From the NCBI GenBank assembly GCA_037447655.1, contig JBBHKE010002445.1, positions 338,020-402,019 of the forward strand: a stretch of 64,000 nt of DNA, given 5' to 3'. The stretch is from Zygnema cylindricum. Its lineage: Eukaryota; Streptophyta; Zygnematophyceae; Zygnematales; Zygnemataceae. A program made the translations under genes and the position numbers. The notes under the pieces were generated by a model. It saw nothing but the letters and a program-made list of their open reading frames with translations. It ran no database searches and was not told the DNA's origin. How positions within the stretch are numbered: the first letter of the stretch is position 1; every line of letters begins with the position of its first letter. This document shows, in pieces, positions 34,977 through 47,586 of this stretch.

Positions 34977-36069
34977 ATACAATGGTCAAGCCACTAGGAT
35001 TAGAAACTATCTGCTTGGAAATGTGAAAAGTGAGGGCATTAGAGCTTGCATTTTATGTCCAGGTGAGGTGAAGGAGGAGTTAAATGCATCGAAAACCGCA
35101 AAACCTTCTTATGGCTCTCACAAACGTATCACATCCGATTTGGATCAACTCACTCACTGTCTTATATTTAGCCAGAAAAGCAAGGTACAAGGTGTTGAAA
35201 TGAAAATAGCAAATACATTTAATAACCATAACAAAAAAGAAGTGGATGCAGCATGGGCAAAGGCTTCCTTTGCCAATGGCTTGTCATTTCGACTATTGGA
35301 CAACCGATATTTTAACACACCAGTAAAGAAGTCCGGGGAGACAGGGTCGTCTTACAAGTTACCTCACCGGAATTCCATGCCAAATCATCTTCTCTCTAAG
35401 ACGAAAGCAAGGATCACTAACGATTTGGCAAGCTACATGGAGACTATGAATATCATTGGTGCCTCCATAACATCAGACGTTTGGGCGGCCGTTGGTGAGA
35501 CTCCTCTCCCGAACATTCTAGCTGTCACTCCCAAATGTGACATGTTTCTCACGGCGGAAGACACTATGGGGCAAATCAAAGATGTCGAATACATTTGTCA
35601 CGTGTTAGGGTAAGGAGTTCTTCCGGTAAGGGTCGAGCATGTGGTGAAAGTTGTGAGAGATTATACTCCGGCCGCCGCCTCGATGCTCATTGTCATTTAT
35701 TTCAAGACCTGTCCGAGAGGCAAAGGAGGTGTTGAAATTCATCACGAAACATCACATGACTGCAGGCATGTTCCACACAATCTTTGAACTTAGGCTTTTG
35801 AAACTTGGAGAGACCAGGTTTGCAACAAATTCTATAATGGTATAGAGGTTTTTACATATGAAAGATAGTTTATAGATCTTGATTTTTGATGATGCTTACA
35901 AACAGTGGTTATGCAAGTCTACATAAAAATCCGAGGGTACTAAGATTCATGGCCTCATCTTAAGCCCAAAGTTTTTGACGAGAGTGACTGAGGTTGTAAC
36001 AAATTTATAACTTGTGGTGCGGTTGAGGTGGGAGTGTGACAAAGGGAGCCCAAATGTGAGGAAGGTTTA
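34977..36069 (+). pseudogene. hAT transposase pseudogene, middle piece
   Basis: Encodes the rest of the BED finger (EYNGQATRIRNYLLGNVKSE, IRACILCPGEVKEEL), then AWAKASFANGLSFRLLDNRY, SDVWAAVGETPLPNILAVTP and MFLTAEDTMGQIKDVEYICH. These are characteristic of the large plant hAT/DUF659 group. After a TAA at 35,611 the same frame continues (VEHVVKVVRDYTP). A further segment reads KHHMTAGMFHTIFELRLL and KLGETRFATNSIMV with stops. The coding frame is broken in several places and a part between about 35,700 and 35,720 appears deleted. Element G interrupts the end. Confidence 0.8.
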
Positions 36070-37138
36070 TGTAGAAATTGATGGTCATTTTTAAGTATTT
36101 TCTAGGTCTAAATAGAAATACAGAAAAGAAGCTGAGGCAGTCTATCTCTAACTTCTCTCTCCAACTGGCACACTTGTCGTTGTCACTGAAAAGTTGGAGA
36201 TGAAGCTAGAGCCATGGCTACCTAGGCTATCTAGAGGTTTACGAGAAATAGATTAGTTGATTTATTGAATGGTAGTTTATTTACTAAAAGGATTAGTGAT
36301 GCAACCAGGACTTGATCTTGGAACCTGCCGGACGTCAGGCAGCCGGTAGCCGATAACCTTATCCGTTAGGTCTAGAGCTAATGATGCATGCTATAGCGTT
36401 TGATATTTATTTAAACATTACCACGTAGGATATTTCATTTAACGGAACTGCTTACGGAATACATAAAATCAGTTATATAGAAATGCGGATTACGGTACGG
36501 ATAAGAAACAAGTACCGCGCATTTGTTTCTTTAAACGAAACAAATACCGCGCAAGTATTTATGACGGCTCTGATTGAAATCTACATTCAATCGAACAGCC
36601 GAGTCAAAAGCCGAGAACGCGGAAGAGAATCTTGGCGGTTTTTGGTCATTGCCACATCGGATGACACGTGGCAAAATTGCGTTGGATCGCGGCATCGCCG
36701 AGAATTACGGGACCGAATCCGGATATGACATGTGTCGACTTTTAGGCCATGTCGTACAATATTCGTACGGAAAGTACACCCGCAGATGTACTTTTGTGTA
36801 CGAAAGTGTATTATGATTGGCTCCTTACGGCAATAGATAGAGTCTGTGACAGAGATATAACTTCGAAAAAATTGGTAGATAGGACCCTCTCTCCTAGAGA
36901 GCTTCTGTACAAAAGGTCAACTTTGACCCTCCATAACTTACTACTCACGGGAGCAAATTCAGAGATTCTTTTTGCTATCGACTCAAGGGAATCTTGCCTT
37001 TACAATGAGGAAGGTGGTTAGAGTTTTTGTTTACCAGGGTGGCAGTTATTCTTGCTGAAATACAAAGGTGTCAGGGTTATCCTAGAGGCTCCTTAGAAGC
37101 TGTCCACTCTGAGGACTTATAGAGGTCTCAGAATTTCA
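36070..37138 (+). repeat. 5' LTR of element G
   Basis: TGTAGAAATTGATGG to GAATTTCA; related to but clearly diverged from the F and N LTRs. Confidence 0.92.
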
Positions 37139-40100
37139 CGTTATGGGTCCACCCTGTAGGTTACCCATATTTAATGGAACTGGCTTCATATACTGGGAAA
37201 GTATGATGATGGCAGCTCTATGCGAGAAAATGTTTTGGAGGATAGTGAGTGGATGAGTGGGGCGTCCGTCAAGTCTTAGAGTCCCTCTAGGGTTTGGAGG
37301 AAGTAGATTCACAAGGAAAGCAGATCCATCTTCAACGGAGGAGACAAAGGAAGGAGAGGTGGTGGACAAAGGAACGCAGAAGGAGACGACCTTACCAATA
37401 GCAACTGGTTCAGCATTCATGTCACCTATTCCAAGGAACGAGGAGAATGATACTGATACCTGAGACTTCAACAATATGCTGGCAAAGCACTTCATCCTCT
37501 ACCATCTTACTCAAGGGATTGCATGTCCTCATTCGCAGGTAGAAAGGGCATCCGATCTTTGGATGGCTCTCATAGAGATGTACCGAAGTGGTACGATTCA
37601 GCAACAACAGTTGGCTGATTAGAAAGTGAAATAGTATGTATACAAAGGGGGGAAGATGTTGGATTTTTGCAATGAGCCTGCTACACTCTTCATGGAGCTA
37701 GAGAGTGCGGGAAAAGATTTTAGTGAAAAAGAAAAGGTTAAGTGTTTACTGATGAAGTTACTCGATGAGTTCGAGAACATAGTCATCCGTGTGCAGGACT
37801 TGCGCAATTCAAGGTGGATATGGAACTCAGTGGTAGGGATGATTCTCGTTCAGGAGAATACGATTGAGATCCGAAGGGGAGGAAAGAGTGGGCAAGCCCT
37901 CGCAATTGCGACCGATTGGAGGAACAAGGAGTCCCGAAACCAGTCAAAAACTATGGAGGGAGGGAGCAGAAAAATTAGACTATCGAGTTCGAACCAAGGA
38001 CTCCCAAAGGTGTATGTCATTTTTGTAAGAAACTGGGGCAATATATGGCAGAGTGCACTAAGCTAACCGAGCTTTGGTTAAAGGAGGGGCAGGCCGGTGG
38101 AACCTCGAGAGGAAAGAAAAAGGCGCTTGTGACACAAGTACATGAGGCGGAATCCGAAGATGAGGACGATGAGCTTCTATTGAATGAGGAGTTGGAGGCG
38201 AAAAACGAGGTCAAAATTCCACGAAGGCAGAAATGTGTTTACGGTGGATTGAAAGGTGAAGCAGGATGGATTATAGATTCACGTGCCTCTATGCACATGT
38301 GTAACGATAAGCACATGTCACTAAGATAAGAAAGATTCCCACCGTAGAGATAGAGTACGGGGATGGGATGATAGTCACTACTACTCTTATAGGATCGGTA
38401 GATCTGAAAGTGTTAGTGGAAGGAAAGACATCTATAGTAACATTATCCGATGTATTGTTTATTCCGGAGCTGAACAAAAACCTCATCTCTACATCTGTAT
38501 TAGAGGATAAGGGTTTTTTTACTAACACTAGGGAAGGAGTCATTACTGCTAGTTTTGAGGAGGATGTTTATTTCATTGCTGAGAAAGGTAGCCAAGGGAT
38601 GTTTATGCTGATTTTAAGTAATGAAACAAAGAAACTTTATTATACTCGTGTTCATGATATTATGATGTGTCATAAGAGGCTTAGGCATGTGAATTTAGAT
38701 AAGTTAAGAGAGATGAAAAAGATTGGGAGTGGGGGAAGGGATTTAGTTCAGTGAGAGTGAAAATATAAGTGATTGTAGTGGATGTGCTCAAGGTAAACCA
38801 CACAGATTACCCTTTCCCAAAACAGCGAACTATAAGGGATAAAAAAATCTAGATTTAGTACACACAGATATTTGGGGACCGGCTAAAGTGCCCTCACCGG
38901 GGGGGAAGAGATTTATGATGACTATCATTGATGATTGGTCTCGATATTCCAGGGTGTATTTTTTGAAAAACAAGTCAGAAGCTCAGGATTGTTTTAGACA
39001 ATATAAATCATGGAGCGAAAAACTCCATGAAACTCCAATCAAGAGAGTAAGGAGTGACAATGGTGGAGAGTATACTTCTAACCAGTTTGAGGATTTTCTG
39101 AGGGAAGATGGTGTCCAACACCAAAAGACAGTTCCAAAAAACCCGGAACAAAATGGGGTAGCTGAAAGGATAAATAGAACACTAAGTGATAGTGTTAGTA
39201 GTATGTTGTCAGATAAGAAGATAGGAAAAAGGTTTTGGGTAAAAGCAATGAACTGTGCAAATTACCTCAAAAATAGAGTTCTTACTTCAGCTATAAAAGA
39301 TCAAACGCCTTATGAGTGATGGACAAGCCGGAAACCAAACATATCTCACTTAAAGGTTTTCGGTAGTCAAGCATTCAGTCTAGATACAGATCGGTCTAAT
39401 TGGAAGCTAGATCCTAAAGGAAACAGGGATACTTATTAGGATATGATGAGGATATTAAAGGATATAGAGTTTATGATCTAAAAAGGGAAGATATAATCTT
39501 AGTAAAGCATCTAGTAGTTATGGATGAAGGATAGTCTGTGGATCCCTTTAAGTATACAAAGTCAGTAAAAATCAGATTTGAGTCAGAAAATTCTGATGAC
39601 TTTGAGCTTCCTAACTATCCACGTTTTAGAGAAGATGACATTCTTGCAGATACAAATCAGACCTAAAAGGACTCGGCTGCGGAAACTCTTGTGACAACTC
39701 TACCGGAAGCGGAAGACGTGGTGGAAACTCATTCGGAATCAATGGACGGGGGAGAAGCCGAGATTGTTCGAAAGAACCCACGAGAACCATCTATTCCGGC
39801 CACAGATTTTAAGGGAGGGAAGGAGAAGTAGCAAAAGATTGCAAGTAAAATAGGTTAATAACAAGGTAACAAAACTATCTCATCAAGATGAACCTTAGAC
39901 TTATGGAGAGGCGATGACCTGTCCAGAAAGGAACCGGTGGAAGACAGCCAACAATGAGGAGATGGCCTCAATTATGGCAGCCGATACTTAGGAGCTGGTG
40001 GATTGCCCACCTAACTGAAAACCAATCGGTTGTAAGTGGGTTTTCAAATTAAAATTGAACCCATATAACACGATTGAGCGCTACAAGGCCCGATTAATGG

Positions 40101-41477
40101 CAAAGGGATTTACACAAAAGGAGGGAATTGACTACGAGGAAACCTTTGCCCAAGTCGTCAAATTTTCCCTCCGTCCGCAAACTTCTCAATCTGGCAGCAG
40201 CATAATACATGGAGGTGCACCAGATGGACATCAAGACAACCTTTTTGCATGGAGAATTGGAAGAGGAGATCTTCATGCGACAACCCGAAGGATTTGTGGA
40301 GGAAGGAGAGGAGAGTAAGGTATGCCGGCTGATTAAATCTCTTTATGGTTTGAAACAGGCCCCTCGACAGTGGAATAAGAAGCTTGATGAGTTTCTTATC
40401 GGTCTGGGATATATCCAGATCAACTCAAATCACTCAATCTATGTTTTTGAAGATGATGAAGGTGTTATATTTATTGCAATTTATGTTGATGATTTGCTTG
40501 TTTTAAGTAAATCAATGGAAAAAATTAATAAACTGAAAACCGATCTTAAGGGGAGATTTGAAATGAAGGATATGGGGGAAGCAAAATATATTTTGGGAAT
40601 TCATGTAGAAAGAGACCGAAAAAGGAAGATTATAAGATTGACTCAAAAGGAAACAATAGGGAACATGTTTGAAAAATTTCAGATGGATAAAGCTAATAGT
40701 TGTACAACTCCAATGGATGTAAAGAAACGAAGTGAGGGGAGTGAGGAAGAAGGAGTCATAGTCTTAGACAAGGAATTACCTCATGAACAACAGAAGTTGA
40801 TGCAGACTATTTCTTACAGGCAAGTAGTGGGAAGTCTAATCTATTTTATGAATTGTACCCGGCCGGATTTAGTTGCAGTTGTAGGAGTAATGAGTAGAAG
40901 TCTAAATGCTCCCACTAAGAGGGATTGGAAGGCAACTAAGAGAGTCCTTAAATATTTTATAGGAACTAGGGATCTATGGTTGCATTTCCGTGAGGAGAAT
41001 ACTTACAACGCTACTTGGAGTGATGCCAGTTATGGTGATGCTTCGATAAGGAGATGTACTTCTGGATATGTATTATATGTGGGTGATGGGGCTTGCTGTT
41101 GGAGTAGCAAAAAACAAAAGGTTATTGCTCAGTCCACCATGGAGGTTGAGTATATGGCCTCTTCCTCTGCTGTAAAAGAGTTGATGTGGGTCAAGTCTTT
41201 GCTTGGTGAGCTTGGTCACCTTAAGAGTGGTGTGCAATTTTTTTTTTGTGATAATCAGGCAGCAATCGCTATTTCTGCCAATCCTAAACATCATTTTAAA
41301 GCCAAACACATGGACATCAGACTCAGCTTTGTTAGAGAGAAAGTAGAAAACAAAATAATCAGTTTAGAGTACCGACCAGATAGCGAGATGGTAGCAGATA
41401 TGATGACCAAACCTGTGCCTTCCCCTAAGCTAATTTTCTGCAAGGAGAAGTGTGGTCTGAAATTAAAGATTGACTAG
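37123..41477 (+). pseudogene. Element G gag-pol, broken
   Basis: Collinear with the intact polyprotein of element F. Recognisable pieces are a Gag body with stops, a damaged zinc knuckle region (CHFCKKLGQYMAEC), protease WIIDSRASMHMC (Gly of DSGAS replaced by Arg), and integrase (RSDNGGEYTSNQF, NGVAERINRTL). RT and RNase H are open from 40,209 to 41,477 with YVDDLLV and WSDASYGD; the RNase H motif reads STMEVEYMA. Stops occur at, for example, 37,461, 38,327, 39,316 and 39,662. No full protein can be made. Confidence 0.92.
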
Positions 41478-41490
41478 AAAATAAGGGGAG

Positions 41491-42567
41491 TGTAGAAATT
41501 AATGGTCCATTTAAAGTATTTTCTAGGTCTAAATAGAAATATAGAAAGAAGGCGAGGCAGTCTACCTCTAACTTCTCTCTCCAACTCTCAAACTTGTCGC
41601 AGTCACTGAGAAATTGGAGAGGGAGCTAGAGCCATGGCTACCTAGGCTATCCAGAGGTTTACGGGAAATATATATTAGTTAAGGGTTTATTTACTAAAAG
41701 GTATGTGTTATTTACTAAAAGGATTAGTGATGCAACCAGGATTTGATCTTAGAACCTGCCAGACGTCAAGCAGCCGATAGCCGGTAACCTTATCCGTTAG
41801 GTCTAGAGCTAATGCTATATGCTATAGCGTTTGATATTTATTTAAACATTACCACGTAGGTTATTTCATTTGACGGAACTGCTTACGGAATACATAGTCA
41901 GTTATGCAGACGTACGGATTACGGTACGGATAAGAAACAAGTACCGGGCATTTGTTTCTTTAAACGAAACAAATACCGCGCAAGTATTTATGACGTCTTT
42001 AATTAAAATCTGCATTCAATCGGACAGCCGAGAAAAAAGCCGAGATCGCGGAAGAGAATCTCGACGGTTTTTGGTCATCGCCACATCGGATGACACGTGG
42101 CAAAATTGCGTTGGATCGCGGCATCTCCGGGAATTACGGGACCGAATTCGGATATGACATGTGTCGACTTTTAGGCCATGTCGTACAATATTCGTACAGA
42201 AAGTACACCGGTCGCTGTACTTTTGTGTACGGAAGTGTAATGTGATTGGCTCCGTACGTTAATAGATAGAGTCTGTGAGAGAGATAGGACTTAGAAAAAA
42301 ATGGTAGATAGGACCCTCTCTTCCAGAGAGCTTCAATACAAAAGGTTAACTTTTACCCTCCATAACTTACTGCTCAGGGGAGCAAATTCAGAGATTCTTT
42401 TTGCTATCGACTCAGGGGAATCTTGCCTTCACAAGGGTGAAGGTGGTTAGAGTTTTTGTTTTCCAGGGTGGCAGTTATTCTTGCTGAAATACAAAGGTGT
42501 CAGGGTTATCCTAGAGGCTTCTTGGAAGCTGTCCACTCTGAGGACTTATCGAGGTCTCAGAGTTTCA
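41491..42567 (+). repeat. 3' LTR of element G
   Basis: Preceded by the shared AAAATAAGGGGAG polypurine tract (41,478-41,490); ends GAGTTTCA directly before the GTTTA duplication. Confidence 0.92.
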
Positions 42568-42572
42568 GTTTA

Positions 42573-43133
42573 TTATGGTTTTTACACTATATGGGAGTTC
42601 TTGTTGAAGTTATCCATCAATGGAGGAACGCAAAATTACGAAGGCCTACAGATTTTGGAGATGCTGAAGATGTCTTGGATTTCCAGATGAGAGATGGCAC
42701 GAGAGATGGCACATAGCCCTATATAGGCTGCCGGCTTTGTACTCGATCGGGAGTATTAAAGTGTTGCATATGGGTAACATTCAAATTTGAATGATGCCAG
42801 GGTGGAAGTGGTGGCAGCAGTTTGGGGCTGTCACCCATATCTTGTAGAAGGTAACAATTAGGGTCCTTACCTAGTGCACGGTTGCCAGTTCATGTGTGTG
42901 GAATCGGTTCACCTATGACCATATTCTCTTTAAGAAAAGGAACAGGTTGATGGCTAAAAGAGCCAATGATTTGGTTTGGGTCTTGAGATTTGGGACTTTA
43001 GCAATCTCAGATTATTACAAAACACCAAGGATGTTAGTTATGAAGAGGAAATGGTAGCATGGGAGGAAGAGGAAAGGGAGGCAAGAGAAGAGGAGTTTGA
43101 TGACGACTTGTTTGACATAGATTTTGAGTAATG
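42573..43133 (+). pseudogene. hAT transposase pseudogene, 3' piece
   Basis: After element G the transposase resumes with YGFYTIWEFLLKLSI and, further on, the C-terminal dimerisation domain: WWQQFGAVTHIL-like sequence in shifted frames, TVASSCV(W)NRFTYDHI, FKKRNRLMAKRANDLVWVLR and FGTLAISDYYKTP. It ends in an acidic tail (EEEFDDDLFDIDFE) and TAA/TGA near 43,130. Frameshifts are present, but the order and spacing are those of the hAT C-terminus. Confidence 0.75.
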
Positions 43134-45740
43134 AGAGATAGGGGGGACATATATGTATTCAGGACATGCAATGAGTTGGCATATTTTTAATGTGAAAATT
43201 AGACCATATCCCCCAAATTATTCCAAAGTTTTTTTTTTTTTTGCTGCAATGTGAACTTTGTCTTTTTTGATTTTGGACATGTATTTTTTATTGTGGACAT
43301 TTTTTAACAAGGCCATGTTGTACCAACGATGAGGCAGTCTGGTCGCTGATTGGGCGACGACAGTTTGGTCGCTAGTTCTGCGACGAGGCTGCCTCGCCGC
43401 TGGTTTTTTGCACGTTTCAATTTTTTAGGGTATTGAATATAAAGATATTTAACTTTGAGATTTTAAAATAAGGTACGAATTTTATAAATTTCAAAATCGT
43501 TTGATGCGCACTTTACATAGTAATTGCTAGTTTATTCCGTGCGTTTTATGCGTTTATGATACCTATGGTCCTACGGCAATTAGGAATCGTGTAGGGCGAG
43601 CTCATTTGCATAATGAATAAACTCGTCTTCTATATCATCCTATGAGATGAGCAGTCCAGATTGACTACCTCCGAGGTTCGAAAGCGTAGGTTGATAGGGT
43701 AACGAGCAGTCGTCTAAAGTCGTTTACATTGTGAATATTTATCTACAACCATTATTTGCTTCTGTTACATTTTGTAGTAGGTGATATTTGTTTTTGTTTT
43801 TTACTTTTTTCTTAAACTTAGCCCCACTTTTTTTGATTCCTATTAGCTTTAAATACACTTTCTTGTGTTTCTTCTCACCTTTTTATGCTAATGGTTTACC
43901 TAGCGTGATTTTTGTCATCATTTTTTTTTTTTACATTTTTGTTAATTAACTGCGTAAATCTCCTTTCTTGTTGTGTCTTTCATGTCGGGCTGAATGTTTT
44001 TTGGCCTTTAGATTTGTTCTTGTTCTAAATCAATTCCCGTTTTCATTATGAAATATGTGTAGTAATTCGATTATGCCCATTTTAGAATTACCGACGTTGT
44101 TACGTTGAACTCGAAACCATTGTATCATCAAATGTTAAACCCTCTTATGTTACAGGCAGGTGGTCTAAATTGTCCTTGAGAGTGGGCACCTTCCTCTTTA
44201 TATGTAGCAAATGAATAACACGTTGCACCTCATATGTTTGACTTCCGTTTGGAGACCACCAATCGGATGCTAATAATTTTATTATCCTTTGAAAGTGTCG
44301 GATTGGTAATCCGATAAGTTTACACGGAGAAAAGGTAATTTAGGTGGCAAAAAAAAAGCATTAACACCAAGAACAAACGACACTGTTCTTCAATATTTTA
44401 TTGAGAAATATTTCGCCCCGACTTATGTTGGCAACCTGATTACATGATTCTAATTTTTACATGGCATATGACCGAGACTAAATTAGTTCAAACTCGCCCT
44501 AGGTGAATTCTTCATTTTGGTGTCAGAATCAACAAATCGACTAGTTTTTTCACCAAGTGCTTCTCTCTTTCAAGGTTATACATTTATACTAAATGAGCCA
44601 CAACGCCTCAAACTTTGAATTTTAAATAACTACGTGATAAGGTGTTCGATAAATATGACGGTTTTTTATCTCAATTTTTAAAAATATGACGTAAGGTATG
44701 TGAATGTCTATAAAGTACACCAGAAAAATCCAATTTTACTAGCAAAAATTCATCCGGAAATATGTATATGATTAGATATGCAACCGAATCTCCACCAAAT
44801 CTCTACAGGATTCATAACATTGACTACACCTAAATGTGTTACAAGCACTCAAAACTCGTTTTTGCATGCCTAGTTGCTCAATTACGAATAGTTTTCGCAA
44901 GCGTTAAAGTTAGTTTCTGTCTTGTTTTGCTAAACGTCTTTACCTCAACCATTAGCTATTTTTAGTCGTCAAATATTTTTCCCGCCTCTACAACAAAGCC
45001 TTCACACAAAAGAGCATAGCACCAACGTTTAATTCTTACGGAACTTGTAACATAGAACAAACCATACAAATTTTTGCAATACTTTATCACGTAGTTCATA
45101 TGGCAGTAGGCTTGTTATGACTTGTAGTGTTGTAGCCAAGGAGCCCGCGCCTCATCCAAGTGAGTAATTGCGTTGTTGATAAGCACCTCATAACGGAAAG
45201 TTTTTGGAAGCCGCAAAATACTAGTTCTTTAACCTCGAATGACGAGGAAACTAAGAGACGAAAACCTCTCCCTCCCTCCCACTTACACCTTTTTGTTTGT
45301 ATCTCTCGTTTGTTAGATTATTAAGTAACTATTTATGGCAGTGTAATCATTTGCATTGACAAAATTTCTCTCAAGGGAGAGGGAGAGCTCCCAAGACCCT
45401 GTCTACCACAAGTAATGAGAATGGCATCCAAGGAAACGCCCAAACAGCCAAAACCTAAAAACAACCAAACATCATTGGAATAAAGTATTCCATAGCATTG
45501 TAGTGTGCACAAAAACACTCCTTTTCGACATCCTCACATGCAACTCCTCCAACTTGTTAAGCCGTCAAACCGCAGAGGTATGGTACACACCAATAACGTG
45601 GATGGGAAGAAGTTAAGTTACAACAAGGTTGTATATACAACAAAGGTGACTACGTGGTCGTCATTTATCTCACACATTTAAGAACCGCAATAGGTGTTGT
45701 TTGTACCAGAATTATTGTGGTGGATTTCATAGTGAAATTT
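43134..45740. other. Intergenic, no gene seen
   Basis: Mostly AT-rich unique-looking sequence. A short-class TA-MITE relic is at 44,213-44,385. Near 43,330-43,400 a short direct repeat occurs (GTCTGGTCGCTGATTGGGCGACGA and TTTGGTCGCTAGTTCTGCGACGA, shortened here to its pattern). I found no coding evidence. Confidence 0.5.
44213..44385. mobile_element. Eroded short-class TA-MITE relic
   Basis: Contains the class core in decayed form: ACCACCAATCGGATGCTAAT, GTCGGATTGGTAATCCGATA, ACGGAGAAAAGGTAATTTAG and GGCAAAAAAAAAGCATTAACA. Both termini are lost. Confidence 0.55.
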
Positions 45741-45984
45741 CTTGGTCCTTGAATCTAAGGAGGTTTCTTGGTTCCTGAATCCAAGGAAGGCTTATTTTAC
45801 CTTCGCAGTTCTCTTTTTGATAAACTGATGTCCGTACATTTTTGGAATAAAACGCTGAAAAAAATAACATTGGCTGCGGAACATTCTTGGTTACTGGATA
45901 TTTTGCCTCTGAGAAACCAAGCGACTATAATAAAAGCTAAAATCCATTTCTCCAAGAAATCGGGAAAACTTTATAAGTTTTTAA

Positions 45985-46161
45985 AGCAACTTTTAGTTAG
46001 CCCCGGGAAAACTTGGATAATTCTTATGTAAGATCTTTGAAGTCCAGTATCAGCCAAAATCGTACCTTATATGAGGTAGATAGGTCTTCCATAATCAAGT
46101 ACTGCATTTGTGAGTGCGCAACTCTAGTTCTAACCCAAAGAATAACACATTCCAAAGAAAA
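45985..46161 (+). CDS. LysM-like exon (partial gene)
   Basis: An open segment reads VSPGKTWDNSYVRSLKSS (after a frame adjustment near 46,012) and ISQNRTLYEVDRSSIIKY, CICECATLVLTQRITHSKEN, ending AAATG|GTGAGT in phase 1. The VxPGxTW start, a central xLYEVxxSS and the closing CATLVLTQ resemble a LysM carbohydrate-binding module. The next exon encodes an EGF module in matching phase. The frame change near 46,012 could be an intron, an error or decay. The family call is tentative. Confidence 0.4.
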
Positions 46162-46323
46162 TGGTGAGTGTCAAGAACAATATAAATATAATATTGTTTT
46201 GCCCCTAACAATTATAAGTTTTTAATTTTTTCTAATAAAATTTTATTAACACCATTTTGTCGACTATATGCAGCTGGTTCAGGATTGTTTTTTAAGCCTT
46301 ACGTCGTCCTTTTTTTTGTTTAG

Positions 46324-46467
46324 CCTCTCCATGTACATTCACATCTCGCAACCCTTGTGGAATGGGAACCTGCGTGGACTCTAAGGACAAACCGGGAACA
46401 TATGCTTGCGTCTGTTTGATTGGATTTGCTCCGGACGACTCAGACGGTTCTCTCTCGTGTCGTCTAG
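46324..46467 (+). CDS. EGF-like module exon
   Basis: A 144-base (48-codon) exon bounded by TTTTTTGTTTAG and CTAG|GTGGGT, symmetric phase 1-1. It encodes SPCTFTSRNPCGMGTCVDSK and GTYACVCLIGFAPDDSDG with a final SLSC. The six cysteines have EGF spacing (C-C-C-C-x-C-C, GxYxCxCxxGF signature). Phase 1-1 is classic for EGF modules. It is an extracellular module of a secreted protein or receptor. The upstream LysM-like exon ends in phase 1 and would join in frame. Downstream, FGDNFQALGIKKRNDTIEFG (46,505 on) may be a second LysM-like piece, but no phase-compatible acceptor was found. Confidence 0.7.
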
Positions 46468-46599
46468 GTGGGTTTTGTCTCATTTTGTCTTATTGCACGA
46501 GTTTGGTGACAACTTTCAGGCTCTTGGCATTAAGAAAAGAAATGATACGATTGAATTTGGATGTAGTAAGTTAGATATTGCAACAGCTAGATAATTAAA

Positions 46600-47586
46600 G
46601 TTTGTAATATCCCAATCTCTAAAGGCACAAACTTCGTGGCAATAATGTAAGGTTTTGCAGAAACCTATGTGTTTGAAGGTGATTCTCAACTTTTAACCGT
46701 GGTTTTTGTGTGAGCTCTCTCGGTTTTACATCAACGTCGTGTCCCTCTTTTGTTTTAAAAACAATGAACTACGGCAACTTTTGAAATGGACCTTCGGTTA
46801 AGTGATTTTGAAGTAATATATTGACAATGGCCAATATTCACCTCACACTTGCTTTTATGAGCAACATGAAGATGTCAAGGGGCACGACATGACACAATAT
46901 GATATGGAAATATCCGGTGCGCATAAAAAGGTACAAAAGTTTTAAAAATTCAGATTTTAAAGTTCTACATAAGGAAATTCTTGTTTTAAGTTGAAGAAAA
47001 AACTTATTTTTGGATGAGCACAAGCTCATTAACTCCATTTCTTAAAATGTTACAGAACATAATCCTGAAACGAAACCTTTTACATTAATAAACTTTTTCT
47101 TATCGCCATATACGTACTTGATCGAGTGACTTTCACCAAAACCAGGACTTCATAAGTATTAAACCTAAGAAAATGGTGCAGAAAAACGACAAGGGAAAAA
47201 TGAAAAGAATAACAACCGTCGACGATATTTTAACAAAAAAAAAACTAAAATCACATTTGTTGCTTTTGATATCGTATCAGAAGACAAAGCCTTCAACTCG
47301 TACAATGTTCTATTTTATTTCGTAATATTCCCCCCCGTTCCTTTCCAAAAAAAAAAAAAAGGAAAAAAAAAAAAAAACGATCTGTTTTCTTCAAAAGTAA
47401 ATCTTTTTCCTCCTAAGTACAAAACCGACAGGCAAACCTTCAACTTCCTGTCAATCCAATTTGTCACACTATCCAGTCTATTCAGCCGAACCCTAACCCG
47501 TCAAATTAAAAAAATCTCAAATACCCTTAGCAACAACAACAAAAAAAAAAACAAAGAAGAAGAAAAAACAAAGTTTCTAATGGTAT
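46600..47586. other. Gap between the EGF exon and the ataxin-10-like gene
   Basis: AT-rich, without recognisable exons or repeats; A-runs near 47,345-47,375. The 3' UTR of the convergent minus-strand gene probably occupies its right end. Confidence 0.5.

Larger units (their letters stand above)
36070..42567 (+). mobile_element. Copia element G, decayed, inside the hAT pseudogene
   Basis: LTRs 36,070-37,138 and 41,491-42,567 flank a degenerate copy of the Gag-Pol of element F. A perfect 5-bp duplication GTTTA flanks it (36,065-36,069; 42,568-42,572). The LTRs differ at many positions, so the insertion is older than F. The internal region has numerous stops and frameshifts. Confidence 0.93.

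Noticed and set aside
36574-37021. Short frames in the 5' LTR of element G
   Set aside because: LTR sequence; not conserved as frames in F or H.
43330-43405. Short direct repeat resembling a CRISPR-like or satellite unit
   Set aside because: Only two to three imperfect copies, no regular spacing; eukaryotic context.
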